Positions 16,623 to 24,914 of a stretch of DNA of 63,582 bases are shown piece by piece (position 1 is the stretch's first letter; every line of letters begins with the position of its first letter). This DNA comes from Alphaproteobacteria bacterium. Its GTDB lineage: Bacteria; Pseudomonadota; Alphaproteobacteria; Micavibrionales; UBA2020. The notes beneath the pieces were generated by a model. The model searched no databases. It was not told the origin of the DNA and saw only the letters and a list, made by a program, of their open reading frames with translations. The stretch spans positions 1 through 63,582 of the forward strand of contig WGNE01000027.1 in assembly GCA_016124645.1 (NCBI GenBank). Direction: 5' to 3'. Made by a program: the position numbers and the translations under genes.

Positions 16623-17657
16623 ATTTCAGATGTTCTGACCGCGAAAGTCGCGAGTGTTTCCGAAGCTGAGGCCTTGCAGGTGGCCCAGGATGTTTTTGAC
16701 GTTGCGGGAGAGATCACGCCGTTGACGAGCGAGCGGGACCAGAATTTCCGCATAACGTCCGCAGATGGCGCGGGCTACGTCCTGAAAATCACCAATCCCG
16801 CTGAAGACCGCTCCGTGACGAACATGCAGACGCAGGCATTGCTGCATATCGCTTCCGTCGATCCCGGCCTACCGGTGCCGAAAGTTTTCCCGTGCCGGGA
16901 CGGAAAAAGCGAGCCTGTCGTCAAGCTGCCGGACGGCACGTCGCGCATTGTCCGGCTTCTGTCTTTCATGCCGGGAGAGATGCTGAACAGCGTCGCGCGC
17001 ACGAAGGCGCAGCGCAACGACCTCGGCCAGACGCAGGCGCGGCTGGACCTTGCCCTGCGCGGGTTTTTCCACCCGGCGGCGGGGCATGAGCTGCTGTGGG
17101 ATATCAAGCATTCCGGCAAACTGCGCCCGTTGCTGGAGCATATCAAGGACAAGGAGCGCAACGCGCTGGCCACGAAATTCCTCGACGGCTTCGAGCGCAA
17201 CGCCCTGCCGGTCATGCCGAAGCTGCGCGGGCAGGTCATCCACAACGACTTCCAGCCGTGGAACGTGCTGGTCGATGCAGTGGATCATGACAAGGTGGCG
17301 GGCGTCATCGACTTCGGCGACCTTGTCTACGCGCCGATGATCGACGACCTTGCCGTCGCCTGCGCCTATCATTTGGGCGGCGCGCCGGAGCCGCTCGATT
17401 TCGTTGCGGAGATCGTCGCGGGGTACAACGCCGTGCTGCCGCTGGAGGACGCGGAAACCGACATCCTGTTCGACCTCATCGCCGCCCGGCTGGTCATGAC
17501 GGTGGCGATTACGGGCTGGCGCGCGGCGCTGCACCCGGAAAACGCCACTTATATTCTGCGCAACAATCCCCTGTCATGGGAAGGGCTGGAACGTTTTGAC
17601 AAGCTGGGCAGGCAGGAAGCGCAGGCGATCTTGCGCGACGCCTGCAGGGCAGGGTGA
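16623..17657 (+). CDS. APH-fold kinase, hydroxylysine-kinase-like
   Basis: This aminoglycoside/choline-kinase-fold protein carries the catalytic loop VIHNDFQPWNVLVD and the metal motif GVIDFGD. Upstream of the first recognised start (TTG, 16674) the frame continues with SDVLTAKVASVSEAEAL, which resembles the usual N-terminus of the family. The likely start is therefore a rare ATT at 16623, eight bases after GGAG; no ATG or GTG is available in frame. It precedes a class III PLP enzyme by four bases. In animals and some bacteria this pair is hydroxylysine kinase plus phospho-lyase. Ethanolamine or another amino alcohol is an alternative substrate. Confidence 0.7.
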   Translation: MSDVLTAKVASVSEAEALQVAQDVFDVAGEITPLTSERDQNFRITSADGAGYVLKITNPAEDRSVTNMQTQALLHIASVDPGLPVPKVFPCRDGKSEPVVKLPDGTSRIVRLLSFMPGEMLNSVARTKAQRNDLGQTQARLDLALRGFFHPAAGHELLWDIKHSGKLRPLLEHIKDKERNALATKFLDGFERNALPVMPKLRGQVIHNDFQPWNVLVDAVDHDKVAGVIDFGDLVYAPMIDDLAVACAYHLGGAPEPLDFVAEIVAGYNAVLPLEDAETDILFDLIAARLVMTVAITGWRAALHPENATYILRNNPLSWEGLERFDKLGRQEAQAILRDACRAG

Positions 17658-17661
17658 CGTC

Positions 17662-18984
17662 ATGTCCATGATCAATGCCTACAAGGCGGGCGGCCATGAG
17701 CTGAGCCCCGCCGAAGCCGAAATGATTGCGCGCCGCGAAAAGCTGCTGGGCCCCGCCTACCGGCTTTTTTACGAGCATCCCGTCCACTTCGTGCGCGGGG
17801 AGGGGGTCTGGCTCTACGATGCGCAGGGGCAGGCCTATCTCGACGCCTACAACAACGTGCCGAGCGTCGGGCACTGCCATCCCCGCGTGGTCGAGGCCAT
17901 TGCAAAGCAGGCGGCGCAGCTCAATACGCATACCCGCTACCTTCACCGTAACATACTGGACTACGCCGAAAGGCTGCTCGCCACCATGCCGGCGGAGCTG
18001 GAACATGCCATGTTCACCTGCACGGGCAGCGAGGCGAACGACCTTGCCTACCGCATATCGCTCGCGCATACGGGCGGCACGGGCTTCATCGTCACGCAAC
18101 TTGCTTATCACGGCTGTACGAAAGTCATTGCGGAGCTTTCCCCCTCCCTCGGAAATGCGGCAGGGCGCAGCCCGCATGTGCGCTATGTTCCCGCGCCGGA
18201 CGCCTATCGCTCGTTCGGCGAGGATGTCGGCGAGGATGTCGGCGCGGCTTTCGCCCGGCATGTGGCGCAGGCGATCGAGGACATGCGTAAGAACGGCATC
18301 CGGCCCGCCGCGCTCATCGTGGACACGCTGTTCACGAGCGACGGCGTTTTTGCGGACCCGCCGGGTTTCCTTTCCCCCGCCGTGGAAACGATGCGCGCGG
18401 CGGGCGGGCTTTTCATCGCCGACGAGGTGCAGGCGGGCTTCGGACGCACGGGCACGCATATGTGGGGATTCCAGCGGCACGGCCTCGTGCCCGACATCGT
18501 CACCATGGGCAAGGCCATGGGCGCGGGGTACCCCATCGCGGGCCTTGCCGTGCAGCCGCATGTCATCGCTGAATTCGCCAAGACCCGGTATTTCAACACC
18601 TTCGGCGGCAACCCCGTTTCCTGCGCGGCGGGGCTGGCCGTGCTCGACGTGATCGAGGGCGAAGGCCTCATGGAGAACGCGCGTCAAACGGGCGCTTACC
18701 TCAAACAAGAGCTGGGGGCGCTGGCGAAGAAACATGAAGTCATCGGCGACATACGCGGCGCGGGCCTGTTTTTGGGCGTCGAGCTCGTGAAAGACCGCGC
18801 GACGAAAGCGCAGGCGACCGAGGCGACGGGCAGCGTTGTGAACGCCCTGCGCGAACGGCGGGTATTGCTCAGCGCATCGGGTCCTCATGCGAACATCCTG
18901 AAAATCAGGCCACCGCTGCCCTTTTCAAAAGAGAACGCCGACTTCCTCGTGCGGGAATTGGATGCTGCACTAGGCGGTTTATAA
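17662..18984 (+). CDS. Class III PLP enzyme, phospho-lyase-like
   Basis: This 440-residue fold-type I PLP enzyme has Lys284 (TMGKAMGAG) as Schiff-base lysine and Asp254 (IADEVQAGFGRTG) contacting the pyridine nitrogen. It has the overall look of the AGXT2-like group. AGXT2L1/L2 proteins eliminate phosphate from phosphoethanolamine or 5-phosphohydroxylysine, giving an aldehyde and ammonia, which fits the coupled kinase gene four bases upstream. A plain omega-aminotransferase cannot be excluded. A short internal repeat (GEDVGEDVG, residues 186-194) is unusual. Confidence 0.75.
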   Translation: MSMINAYKAGGHELSPAEAEMIARREKLLGPAYRLFYEHPVHFVRGEGVWLYDAQGQAYLDAYNNVPSVGHCHPRVVEAIAKQAAQLNTHTRYLHRNILDYAERLLATMPAELEHAMFTCTGSEANDLAYRISLAHTGGTGFIVTQLAYHGCTKVIAELSPSLGNAAGRSPHVRYVPAPDAYRSFGEDVGEDVGAAFARHVAQAIEDMRKNGIRPAALIVDTLFTSDGVFADPPGFLSPAVETMRAAGGLFIADEVQAGFGRTGTHMWGFQRHGLVPDIVTMGKAMGAGYPIAGLAVQPHVIAEFAKTRYFNTFGGNPVSCAAGLAVLDVIEGEGLMENARQTGAYLKQELGALAKKHEVIGDIRGAGLFLGVELVKDRATKAQATEATGSVVNALRERRVLLSASGPHANILKIRPPLPFSKENADFLVRELDAALGGL

Positions 18985-18994
18985 ACAGTCTGAG

Positions 18995-19885
18995 TCAGGC
19001 CCCAGTCACCAGCTTTTCGTGTTTTTCAAAGCAGCCGGCGATGAACCTGAGAACGGTGCGTATCTTTTCGACGTCGCGCATATCGGGATGGGCGACGGCC
19101 CAGGCGTCCAGAGCGGGCAGCGGCGGGGCAGAGGTTTTGACCCGCGCGACTTTCGGGTCATTCTCACCGAGGTAACACGGCAATATGCCGACGCCGACGC
19201 CGTTGCATACGGCGGCCAGCTGGGCGCCCGTATCGTCTATGGCGCAGGTAACGGGCCAGTCCTCCATGCCAAAGTAGGCCGCCATTTTCCTGAAATTGAT
19301 GCGCTTGTCCCACTTGATCAGGGTTTTTCCGGCATCGCCTTTACCCGCGTTTATCCGTGTGGCGATTGTCTTCTGTGCGTAGGGATGAACGTGTATGGAA
19401 GGCAGACGCAGCCCAAGGAGGTTGTCGGGCACCTTGTATTCATGATTGTCGGTAATCCTGACGGCGACGTCCGCTTCTCCCTTCAGGATATCCCGGAATT
19501 CGCGCGACGTGTCGAAATCGAGGAAGATGCCGGGATATTCTTGCTGAAAATCCGGCAGATGGGGAAGGACAAGGCCGCACAGGGCGGATTGCGTCAGCGT
19601 GACGCGGACCGTGCCTTCCATCTTCTTGTCGATGCCCTTCAGTTCGCGTTCAAGATGGGTAACGGTCGTCGCCATCTTTCCCGCACTGGACAGGACGGCA
19701 TTCCCCTCGGTCGTCAGTTCCAGCGTGCCATGCTGGCGGATGAACAGGGTCGCGCCCAAGGACTTCTCGAGCTTGCCGATACGCCTTGAAAGCGTGGAAT
19801 AGCTTACTTTCAGCGCGTTGGCGGCCTCGGCGATGGATTTTGTTTTCGCGACCGTGAGAAAAAGTTGAAGGTCTTCCCAGTTCAT
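18995..19885 (-). CDS. LysR-family transcriptional regulator
   Basis: This 296-residue protein has an N-terminal helix-turn-helix (AEAANALKVSYSTLSRRIGKLE) and an effector domain with VRVTLTQSALCGLVLPHL. It belongs to the group with ISRRIKRLE-like recognition helices. It is convergent with the PLP enzyme gene (10 bp apart) and divergent from the operon at 20262. Its own upstream region has a GGCCCT/AGGGCC hairpin (19898-19911) and a TTTTTATC/GATAAAAA dyad (about 19915-19948). It may regulate itself or the divergent operon. Confidence 0.85.
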   Translation of the reverse strand: MNWEDLQLFLTVAKTKSIAEAANALKVSYSTLSRRIGKLEKSLGATLFIRQHGTLELTTEGNAVLSSAGKMATTVTHLERELKGIDKKMEGTVRVTLTQSALCGLVLPHLPDFQQEYPGIFLDFDTSREFRDILKGEADVAVRITDNHEYKVPDNLLGLRLPSIHVHPYAQKTIATRINAGKGDAGKTLIKWDKRINFRKMAAYFGMEDWPVTCAIDDTGAQLAAVCNGVGVGILPCYLGENDPKVARVKTSAPPLPALDAWAVAHPDMRDVEKIRTVLRFIAGCFEKHEKLVTGA

Positions 19886-20261
19886 TCCCGCTCTCCGGGC
19901 CCTAAAGGGCCATATTTTTATCTACGCTTATTTTATCATGGATAAAAAGTATATTTTTAAAAATGAATATATTCTTCATAAGCTCCAGTGACGTAGTGGA
20001 AAATTAATACAACGAAAACAATAAATTAAGTTTATCATATGAAAAATGTTAAACATTTTGACCATGCGGTTCAGGTCTCTGTATATCAGTCGTCCTCGGT
20101 CTATATATTGCCATAATCAGAGAGAATCGATACTGTGTTTATAAGCAGTGCGCATTCTCTCTCAGGGCGTGTTTATGAGTTTCCTGTCCTGTCTGCTCCG
20201 CGAACCTGCAAAACAACCACTGACGAACTATTGGTTATGGTTGTTCAAATTGGAGAGAGAG
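19886..20261. other. AT-rich divergent intergenic region
   Basis: These 376 bp separate the minus-strand lysR gene from the plus-strand membrane operon. I see a short hairpin (19898-19911), an 8-bp dyad near 19915-19948, and a sigma70-like promoter (20058-20087). An upstream in-frame ATG at 20175 could extend the first operon gene by 29 codons but lacks a good ribosome site. Confidence 0.5.
20058..20087 (+). promoter_or_regulatory. Candidate sigma70 promoter of the seven-gene operon
   Basis: -35 TTGACC (20058-20063), 18-bp spacer, -10 TATATC (20082-20087). It lies about 175 bp before the first gene in an AT-rich region. Judged from consensus only. Confidence 0.45.
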
Positions 20262-20729
20262 ATGAAGGAATTCCTGAAATACCTTAAAGCAGAGCTGATT
20301 TCAGACGGTAATTTCGCGCGGGTTGGATTGGGGATCGGTTGCTTTCTTCTCGGTGGCGCAGCGACGGCGCTTGGTCTCGGATTGTTCAGCGTTGCGATGG
20401 CAGGCACAGGCACCGCAGCGGCAGAAGCCCTGGTTTCAGGCTTGGCCTGTCTGGGCGTGGCATTTGGAAGCGGCGCCGTTGCAGCTCAATTAACGAAACG
20501 CCGCTGGTCCCCCACAGCACAGAAATCCGCTACGGAAGTTTCGTATCATCGCGTCGAAGCTTCCAGGCTGTCCCGCAAGCAACCCCTTGGGCCGAAATTC
20601 CATGCGGTTGCCTTAACTGCGGAAGAAGCAGCTCCATACACTATCCGAAAGGCAACTGTATTGTTGAATGCTACCAAGGTTAGCAAAAGCCAGTGTGAGG
20701 CAACGATTAAGCGTGGATTTGCCAGTTAA
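20262..20729 (+). CDS. Glycine-rich two-helix membrane protein with PLGPKFHA tail
   Basis: This 155-residue protein was given its start at an ATG after GGAGAGAG. An N-terminal amphipathic stretch is followed by two glycine-zipper-rich membrane segments (about residues 18-48 and 52-74), then a basic region. The C-terminal motif starting QPLGPKFHAVALTAEEAA and continuing RKATVLL recurs in the protein at 21997-22272. It is the first gene of a seven-gene operon. No family recognised. Pore-forming, holin-like or envelope-anchoring roles are possible but unproven. Confidence 0.65.
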   Translation: MKEFLKYLKAELISDGNFARVGLGIGCFLLGGAATALGLGLFSVAMAGTGTAAAEALVSGLACLGVAFGSGAVAAQLTKRRWSPTAQKSATEVSYHRVEASRLSRKQPLGPKFHAVALTAEEAAPYTIRKATVLLNATKVSKSQCEATIKRGFAS

Positions 20730-20807
20730 GCCAGTGCGGAAACACTCCGGTTTAAGTGGAGCGTACTAGACTGAAAATAGCCACAACCCATCTCAAGGAT
20801 CACAACG

Positions 20808-21371
20808 ATGTCTGCTTTTCTCGATTTGTTTAAGGACAGAAAACCATTGCGTCCAAACGTAATTCTTCTCCGGCAGCAATTTGCAAAAATTGCATCGATC
20901 GACGACGCCGGAGAACGATTGCTGGCGTATGCGGACTTCAAGATGTCTGCTCTCGGAAAGGTGAAAATGGCCGCCAATGATGAGTATGCCTTAGCGGGGT
21001 TATGCTTTATCGGGGCAGTCGCCGCTGTTTCAATTGCGGCTATCGCCATTTTTCCAGGGGCTCAAATGTTGCCGCTTCTGGGGACCTTGGCCGGTTTGGG
21101 GGGGCTGCGCGCTTGGTATGTGCAAGGTCGCGACCAGACTACCAGTGCAATAAAGGCCTTGGATAGGGAATCCTGTTCCAGTATTGCGAACCTGAAGAAT
21201 GAGAACCCGCTTTCATTCTCTGCATCCCGCCGTTTCGATGAGGTGATGAAAAAGTTCCCTGACCTGAGGGCAAGATTTGTCTTCGCCGCGGCAAAAGATG
21301 CAGCGAATGTTCAGGCAGCGCGGATTTCCCCCAGGCCTGTAGCCAAAGGGCCTGCTGCGCTCAATCTTTAA
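20808..21371 (+). CDS. Membrane protein of unknown function, 187 aa
   Basis: An N-terminal helical region (about 1-55) ends with ERLLAYADFKMSALGKVKM, followed by two hydrophobic segments (about 64-83 and 86-101), then a soluble tail with SASRRFDEVMKKFPDL. The same architecture (LL..A..K entry, two membrane segments, a SPRF/SRRF tail) occurs in the next gene, suggesting distant paralogues. The ATG follows AAGGAT. Second gene of the operon. Function unknown. Confidence 0.65.
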   Translation: MSAFLDLFKDRKPLRPNVILLRQQFAKIASIDDAGERLLAYADFKMSALGKVKMAANDEYALAGLCFIGAVAAVSIAAIAIFPGAQMLPLLGTLAGLGGLRAWYVQGRDQTTSAIKALDRESCSSIANLKNENPLSFSASRRFDEVMKKFPDLRARFVFAAAKDAANVQAARISPRPVAKGPAALNL

Positions 21372-21395
21372 AAACTGCGGAATTGGAGCATTACC

Positions 21396-21980
21396 ATGCC
21401 AAACCTGGTGTTCAACTATAAAAAGAAAGTCGTCGATCCGTTTATCCGGCAAGCGTTCGCTGATTTCGACGCGGCGGTTCAGGAACGGGACGTTCCCGAA
21501 AGAGTGGAGAAACTTTTGGCCCTGCGCGAGAACGTGAAACGGAAAGCATCCGCTTTACGCGGAAAAGAGGCCTGGAAAGGAGCGGTGTGCGGCGCGCTTG
21601 CCGTTATCGGTTTCGGGCTCATCCTGGGCCCGACGATACTCGCGGACGGTGCCGTTGCCGCAGGCGGGATTGTTATGGGGGCGTCGTTTTTCGGAGGACT
21701 CGCATTGTTTGCCGCAGCTGCAGGCGGAGCGATGATGAACGGCATGGACAGGGATCAGGTTTCAAACGATGCGCGTGTCGTTGAAACGCTTGTGAATGCG
21801 CAGTTGATAAAGAACCTTCAGGAAGCACCCGGAGAGGTCGTGAAATCTCCGCGCTTTGTAAAAAGAATTGCCGAGGAATTCAATAAATCCGCCATGTCAC
21901 CGATGATCGAAAACCTGCGCGTCGTCGCGCTGCGCGCACGCGTTGGCGCAGGTGATGCGCTGCCTTCAGTTAAAAAATAA
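21396..21980 (+). CDS. Membrane protein of unknown function, 194 aa
   Basis: The N-terminal helices (VERVEKLLALRENVKRKASAL-like region) precede two long Gly/Ala-rich hydrophobic segments (about 63-82 and 86-112). A soluble tail with VVKSPRFVKRIAEEFNKSAM follows. It begins 24 bp after the previous gene with GGAG as ribosome site and resembles that gene in layout. Third gene of the operon. No family recognised. Confidence 0.65.
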   Translation: MPNLVFNYKKKVVDPFIRQAFADFDAAVQERDVPERVEKLLALRENVKRKASALRGKEAWKGAVCGALAVIGFGLILGPTILADGAVAAGGIVMGASFFGGLALFAAAAGGAMMNGMDRDQVSNDARVVETLVNAQLIKNLQEAPGEVVKSPRFVKRIAEEFNKSAMSPMIENLRVVALRARVGAGDALPSVKK

Positions 21981-21996
21981 GAATGAAGTCGCGACA

Positions 21997-22272
21997 ATGA
22001 ACAGGCGTCCTGAAAATAATGTATCCAGCCGTATAGAGGCTATAAGAGAACTGGCTTGTTCTCTTGGCAAAGATTTCGGACGTTTCCTGCCACCTGTATA
22101 TCGCGAAGTGAAGAGGGGTTCACGGATCAAACCGCTGGGCCCGAAATTCCATGCGATCTCGCTGACGGAGACGGAAACGGCCCGGCTGAAACAGCGTCGT
22201 ATCGAGCGGGCGACTATCTTGCAAAGAAATATCGCGGTCGGAAAACCGCTCAAACTGAAGACTGGAAAATAA
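21997..22272 (+). CDS. Soluble 91-aa protein with PLGPKFHA motif
   Basis: This basic protein without membrane segment has a C-terminal half (KPLGPKFHAISLTETETA, then RIERATILQ) that matches the tail of the first operon gene almost residue for residue through PLGPKFHA. The rest is helical and charged. It begins 16 bp after the previous stop, with a weak ribosome site. The shared motif implies a common binding partner or localisation. Function unknown. Confidence 0.6.
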   Translation: MNRRPENNVSSRIEAIRELACSLGKDFGRFLPPVYREVKRGSRIKPLGPKFHAISLTETETARLKQRRIERATILQRNIAVGKPLKLKTGK

Positions 22273-22285
22273 GGAGGGAGTCCGG

Positions 22286-22471
22286 ATGCAGAGCCCACGG
22301 TTAAGAAATTTGTTCGCGGCTGCAATGATGGCCTGTGTTTCCATTCCCGCTGTAGCGGCGCCATTCGCGGGCTTTACCGCAGAAGTCGCGCCGCCCGAGC
22401 ATAGCAGGGCAGAGGAGCAGGCGACGCTGGCATTTCCGGCAGAAACGGCGATTTGTCCTGAAACTCTATAA
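22286..22471 (+). CDS. Small secreted peptide, 61 aa
   Basis: An exceptionally strong AAGGAGGGAG site precedes the ATG. A Sec signal (residues 1-24, cleavage after VAA) leaves a mature acidic peptide of about 37 residues with one cysteine near the C-terminus. It lies 13 bp after the previous gene. Too short for family recognition. The strong translation signal and position support a real gene. Confidence 0.6.
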   Translation: MQSPRLRNLFAAAMMACVSIPAVAAPFAGFTAEVAPPEHSRAEEQATLAFPAETAICPETL

Positions 22472-22486
22472 ACGGAAGAGATGAAA

Positions 22487-22732
22487 ATGAAAAATAACGC
22501 CAAATTAAGGGGCGCCTTCAAGGCTGCGGCAGCGGATGTCAGGAAGAACCTTAAAGAGAAGGCTTTATCGGTGGCGGCGGCTACTTCGCTCAGTACCGGT
22601 ATTGCGGCAATATTTGCCGGAGCGGCGATACTTCCGGCCATTGCTTTGCCTGTGGCTGTCGGGTCTGCATTGGGGGTTTTCGTACCGAGTGCGGTCAAGG
22701 CGGGATATCAGGCATACAAGCAATCTGTATAG
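22487..22732 (+). CDS. Small glycine-zipper membrane protein, 81 aa
   Basis: I prefer the second ATG (22487), six bases after GGAAGAG, over the one at 22481. A basic amphipathic N-terminus (residues 1-28) is followed by a continuous Ala/Gly-rich hydrophobic region (about 29-70, with IAAIFAGAAILPAIALPVAVG) and a short tail. The size and pattern resemble pore-forming peptides or small holins, but no family was recognised. A truncated relative lies 0.6 kb downstream at 23288. Confidence 0.6.
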   Translation: MKNNAKLRGAFKAAAADVRKNLKEKALSVAAATSLSTGIAAIFAGAAILPAIALPVAVGSALGVFVPSAVKAGYQAYKQSV

Positions 22733-22762
22733 TGAGTGATAAATAATAGGAGAAAAATACCA

Positions 22763-23284
22763 ATGCAGCATTCTAGAAACGAGAAAGTAAACCCTTATCG
22801 CGTTCCCTCTCGATCGGCTTCATTACAATATGGCGATTTTGAAAAAAGCGCGTCACCGAAAGAGATCGTAGACGATATTCTCTTTTATCCGCTGGGTGAA
22901 GACGTGAACCTGATCTTCATGCGAAAGGTTAGGCCGCTTTCAATTGAGGACAAGCGCCGGATTGCAGATATGCTTGAGGCTAGATTTGTGTCAATGTTCG
23001 ATCAATTTTCGAACACGGACAAGAATGAAGCGCTCGTTTCCCGGAGCGAGGACGCCGATAGAGAGATGCTTAACGATTTTCAAAAGTTATCAGCTATCAT
23101 GCATATTATCGTGGAAATTAAAGGAGGGAGTGCCCACCCCTTCGTCAAACGATATATGGATGGGGTTTCTGTGATGTCAGATGAAAGGTTCAACTCATGC
23201 GCAGCACATGAAGAGCTTCTTAAAAGCATCATCGAGAAAAAGCAAGGGTTCTCGAAGAGGCCGCCGAACACGCCGCGTCCATAG
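22763..23284 (+). CDS. Soluble protein with HPFVKRY motif, 173 aa
   Basis: This helical soluble protein is the last gene of the operon. The segment VRPLSIEDKRRIADMLEARF and the later SAHPFVKRYMDGVSVMSDER line up with LRPLPEKDF... and ASPFVKTYVAEAAKLSDKEY in the protein at 47598-48125, so the two form a small family encoded twice in this window. The start is an ATG 11 bases after AGGAGA. It is convergent with the pAgo gene, with a small ORF between. Function unknown. Confidence 0.65.
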   Translation: MQHSRNEKVNPYRVPSRSASLQYGDFEKSASPKEIVDDILFYPLGEDVNLIFMRKVRPLSIEDKRRIADMLEARFVSMFDQFSNTDKNEALVSRSEDADREMLNDFQKLSAIMHIIVEIKGGSAHPFVKRYMDGVSVMSDERFNSCAAHEELLKSIIEKKQGFSKRPPNTPRP

Positions 23285-23287
23285 CTT

Positions 23288-23398
23288 ATGCCATTTCAGT
23301 CGCCTTCGGCAATATTTGCCGGAGCCGCTATACTTTCGGTTAGTGCAGTTGCCGTGAGCGAATTATTCTATCTTGCCTTACAGATTTCGGCGCGGTAG
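23288..23398 (+). CDS. 36-aa hydrophobic ORF, relic of glycine-zipper paralogue
   Basis: The ATG at 23288 opens 36 codons encoding SAIFAGAAILSVSAVAV. At protein and DNA level (GGCAATATTTGCCGGAGC) this matches the core of the gene at 22487-22732. There is no good ribosome site. It is most likely a decayed tandem duplicate, though a short expressed peptide is possible. Confidence 0.35.
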   Translation: MPFQSPSAIFAGAAILSVSAVAVSELFYLALQISAR

Positions 23399-23456
23399 TC
23401 CACGGGCAGAGGATGCTGGAAAGAGGTTGCTTACATAGGGGAACTTCTTGATATGT

Positions 23457-24914
23457 TCAGATGTATCGTCGGTAATCAGTGCTTACGGCTTGGCCCTCAT
23501 CTATGTATTTTAGGACTTCACCGACCTTGCGAGCGGCCCGGATCGGAATGGGAAGTCTCTGGTTCATCTGTGTTGAGTTCCAGTTGATCTTGGTTAGCGA
23601 GAGGACTTCTTCTGCAATCTGCGAAATCGTGCTGTCGCAGCTTTCATGGGGGCAAAGTAGCAAAGGCCGGGGATCGTATTGTCCTGGATACGTACCGTAA
23701 TAAGGCATACTGCCATTTGTGTAGAGTAAGCCTTTCCCGGCAAGATTGACGAACGTGCCGCGAAGAACCGGGTAGTTACCGTCACGAAGTACTTTTACGG
23801 AATAGGATTCCTGAACCCAGACGAGATCGCGTAGTTCCGTTCCTGCCTCATCAATGGCCTTCAGAATGCCTTCTGCCTCATCATTTCTGAAGCGTGAGGT
23901 CTTCAGGATAATGACCCGGGCGGGGAAATGCTTGTGGTGCTTCTTGTAGGTTGAGAGGACCTGAGAAGCAAGATCGTATGCATCGTCAAAGGTCATGTAG
24001 GGATGCCGACCTCGGGTTTCGGTATGTGCGCGCTTACCTTTCAGGATGAAGCCGCGACCGCGTTCATCGAACATTTGAGCCGCGCTTGTGAAGAGCTGTT
24101 GTCCACCGGTTTCCCTGTAAAAGCTAATCCCGACATAGCAAGCCGCAAATTCATCCTCGCGTGGCATACGACGCCAAGGGATGCGGCCGCTGCCCTTATA
24201 ATAAAGCGTCGTCACAAGGTTCCAGGTTCTGTCAGCCTGGTCCTGTATGTCACGGTTGCTGCTTTCCTTTATCTTGCGGGGGATGGATGCTTTTTCGTCA
24301 ATGACATCTTCCCAGACGATTTGAACCGGGTAGCTTAGTCCCATGGCTCGGGCTTTGAGCATGCCGCGGAAATTTGGTGCATCGGAGCCGCTGCTGTCTT
24401 CTCGCTCGGTGGAGCTTCTAGAATCGACTTTTGCGTTCCAGACGCGTTCGATTAACTCGGTGGGAAGTGCGACGATTGCGACGTCGGGCCGATGACTGCT
24501 CTCGTCGAGTGTCTGTAATTCCACGACAATTTCTTCAACTGCCATCTCCACCGCTTTGCGATGGTCTGGTTCCTTCCTAATCTTTTCGATCTTGCTTTGG
24601 GGTAGCGCTGCGGTTGCGCCGTCCTGTATCTCAAACCGGCAACGGAAGGGGTTGAGATTGCCAAACCCTGGAAAATCCGGGTGCAAGTTCGGGTGCCTCT
24701 CGGTCTTTCCCTGAAAGCCAGTCGCGGCATCGGCTAGGAACTTCTTCGTATCCTCGACAGTCTTGGCGCTACCTACAACAGCAATCCGGATAACCTCTCC
24801 TAGGGGAGGTTGTAACGGTCCGGCTTCGACAAGACCTAGCCGCGGGTCAGGGTGGTGATGCTTGTCACCAAATTCCAGTTCCGGTTCTTCAAATATTTGG
24901 CTCTCGAAATCCAT
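23457..24914 (-). CDS. Short prokaryotic Argonaute (MID-PIWI, inactive)
   Basis: This 485-residue protein lacks PAZ and N domains. A MID region (about 140-240; [34 protein letters not shown]) precedes a PIWI domain ([19 protein letters not shown], then [10 protein letters not shown] and the C-terminal LTKINWN). The PIWI catalytic Asp is Ser (about residue 264 in VGISF) and the third-position Asp is also lost, so it cannot slice. In short pAgo systems this subunit takes a guide RNA, recognises target DNA and triggers a partner effector. The ATG overlaps the stop of the DREN-APAZ gene (TGATG); a GTG three bases earlier is an alternative. Confidence 0.88.
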   Translation of the reverse strand: MDFESQIFEEPELEFGDKHHHPDPRLGLVEAGPLQPPLGEVIRIAVVGSAKTVEDTKKFLADAATGFQGKTERHPNLHPDFPGFGNLNPFRCRFEIQDGATAALPQSKIEKIRKEPDHRKAVEMAVEEIVVELQTLDESSHRPDVAIVALPTELIERVWNAKVDSRSSTEREDSSGSDAPNFRGMLKARAMGLSYPVQIVWEDVIDEKASIPRKIKESSNRDIQDQADRTWNLVTTLYYKGSGRIPWRRMPREDEFAACYVGISFYRETGGQQLFTSAAQMFDERGRGFILKGKRAHTETRGRHPYMTFDDAYDLASQVLSTYKKHHKHFPARVIILKTSRFRNDEAEGILKAIDEAGTELRDLVWVQESYSVKVLRDGNYPVLRGTFVNLAGKGLLYTNGSMPYYGTYPGQYDPRPLLLCPHESCDSTISQIAEEVLSLTKINWNSTQMNQRLPIPIRAARKVGEVLKYIDEGQAVSTDYRRYI

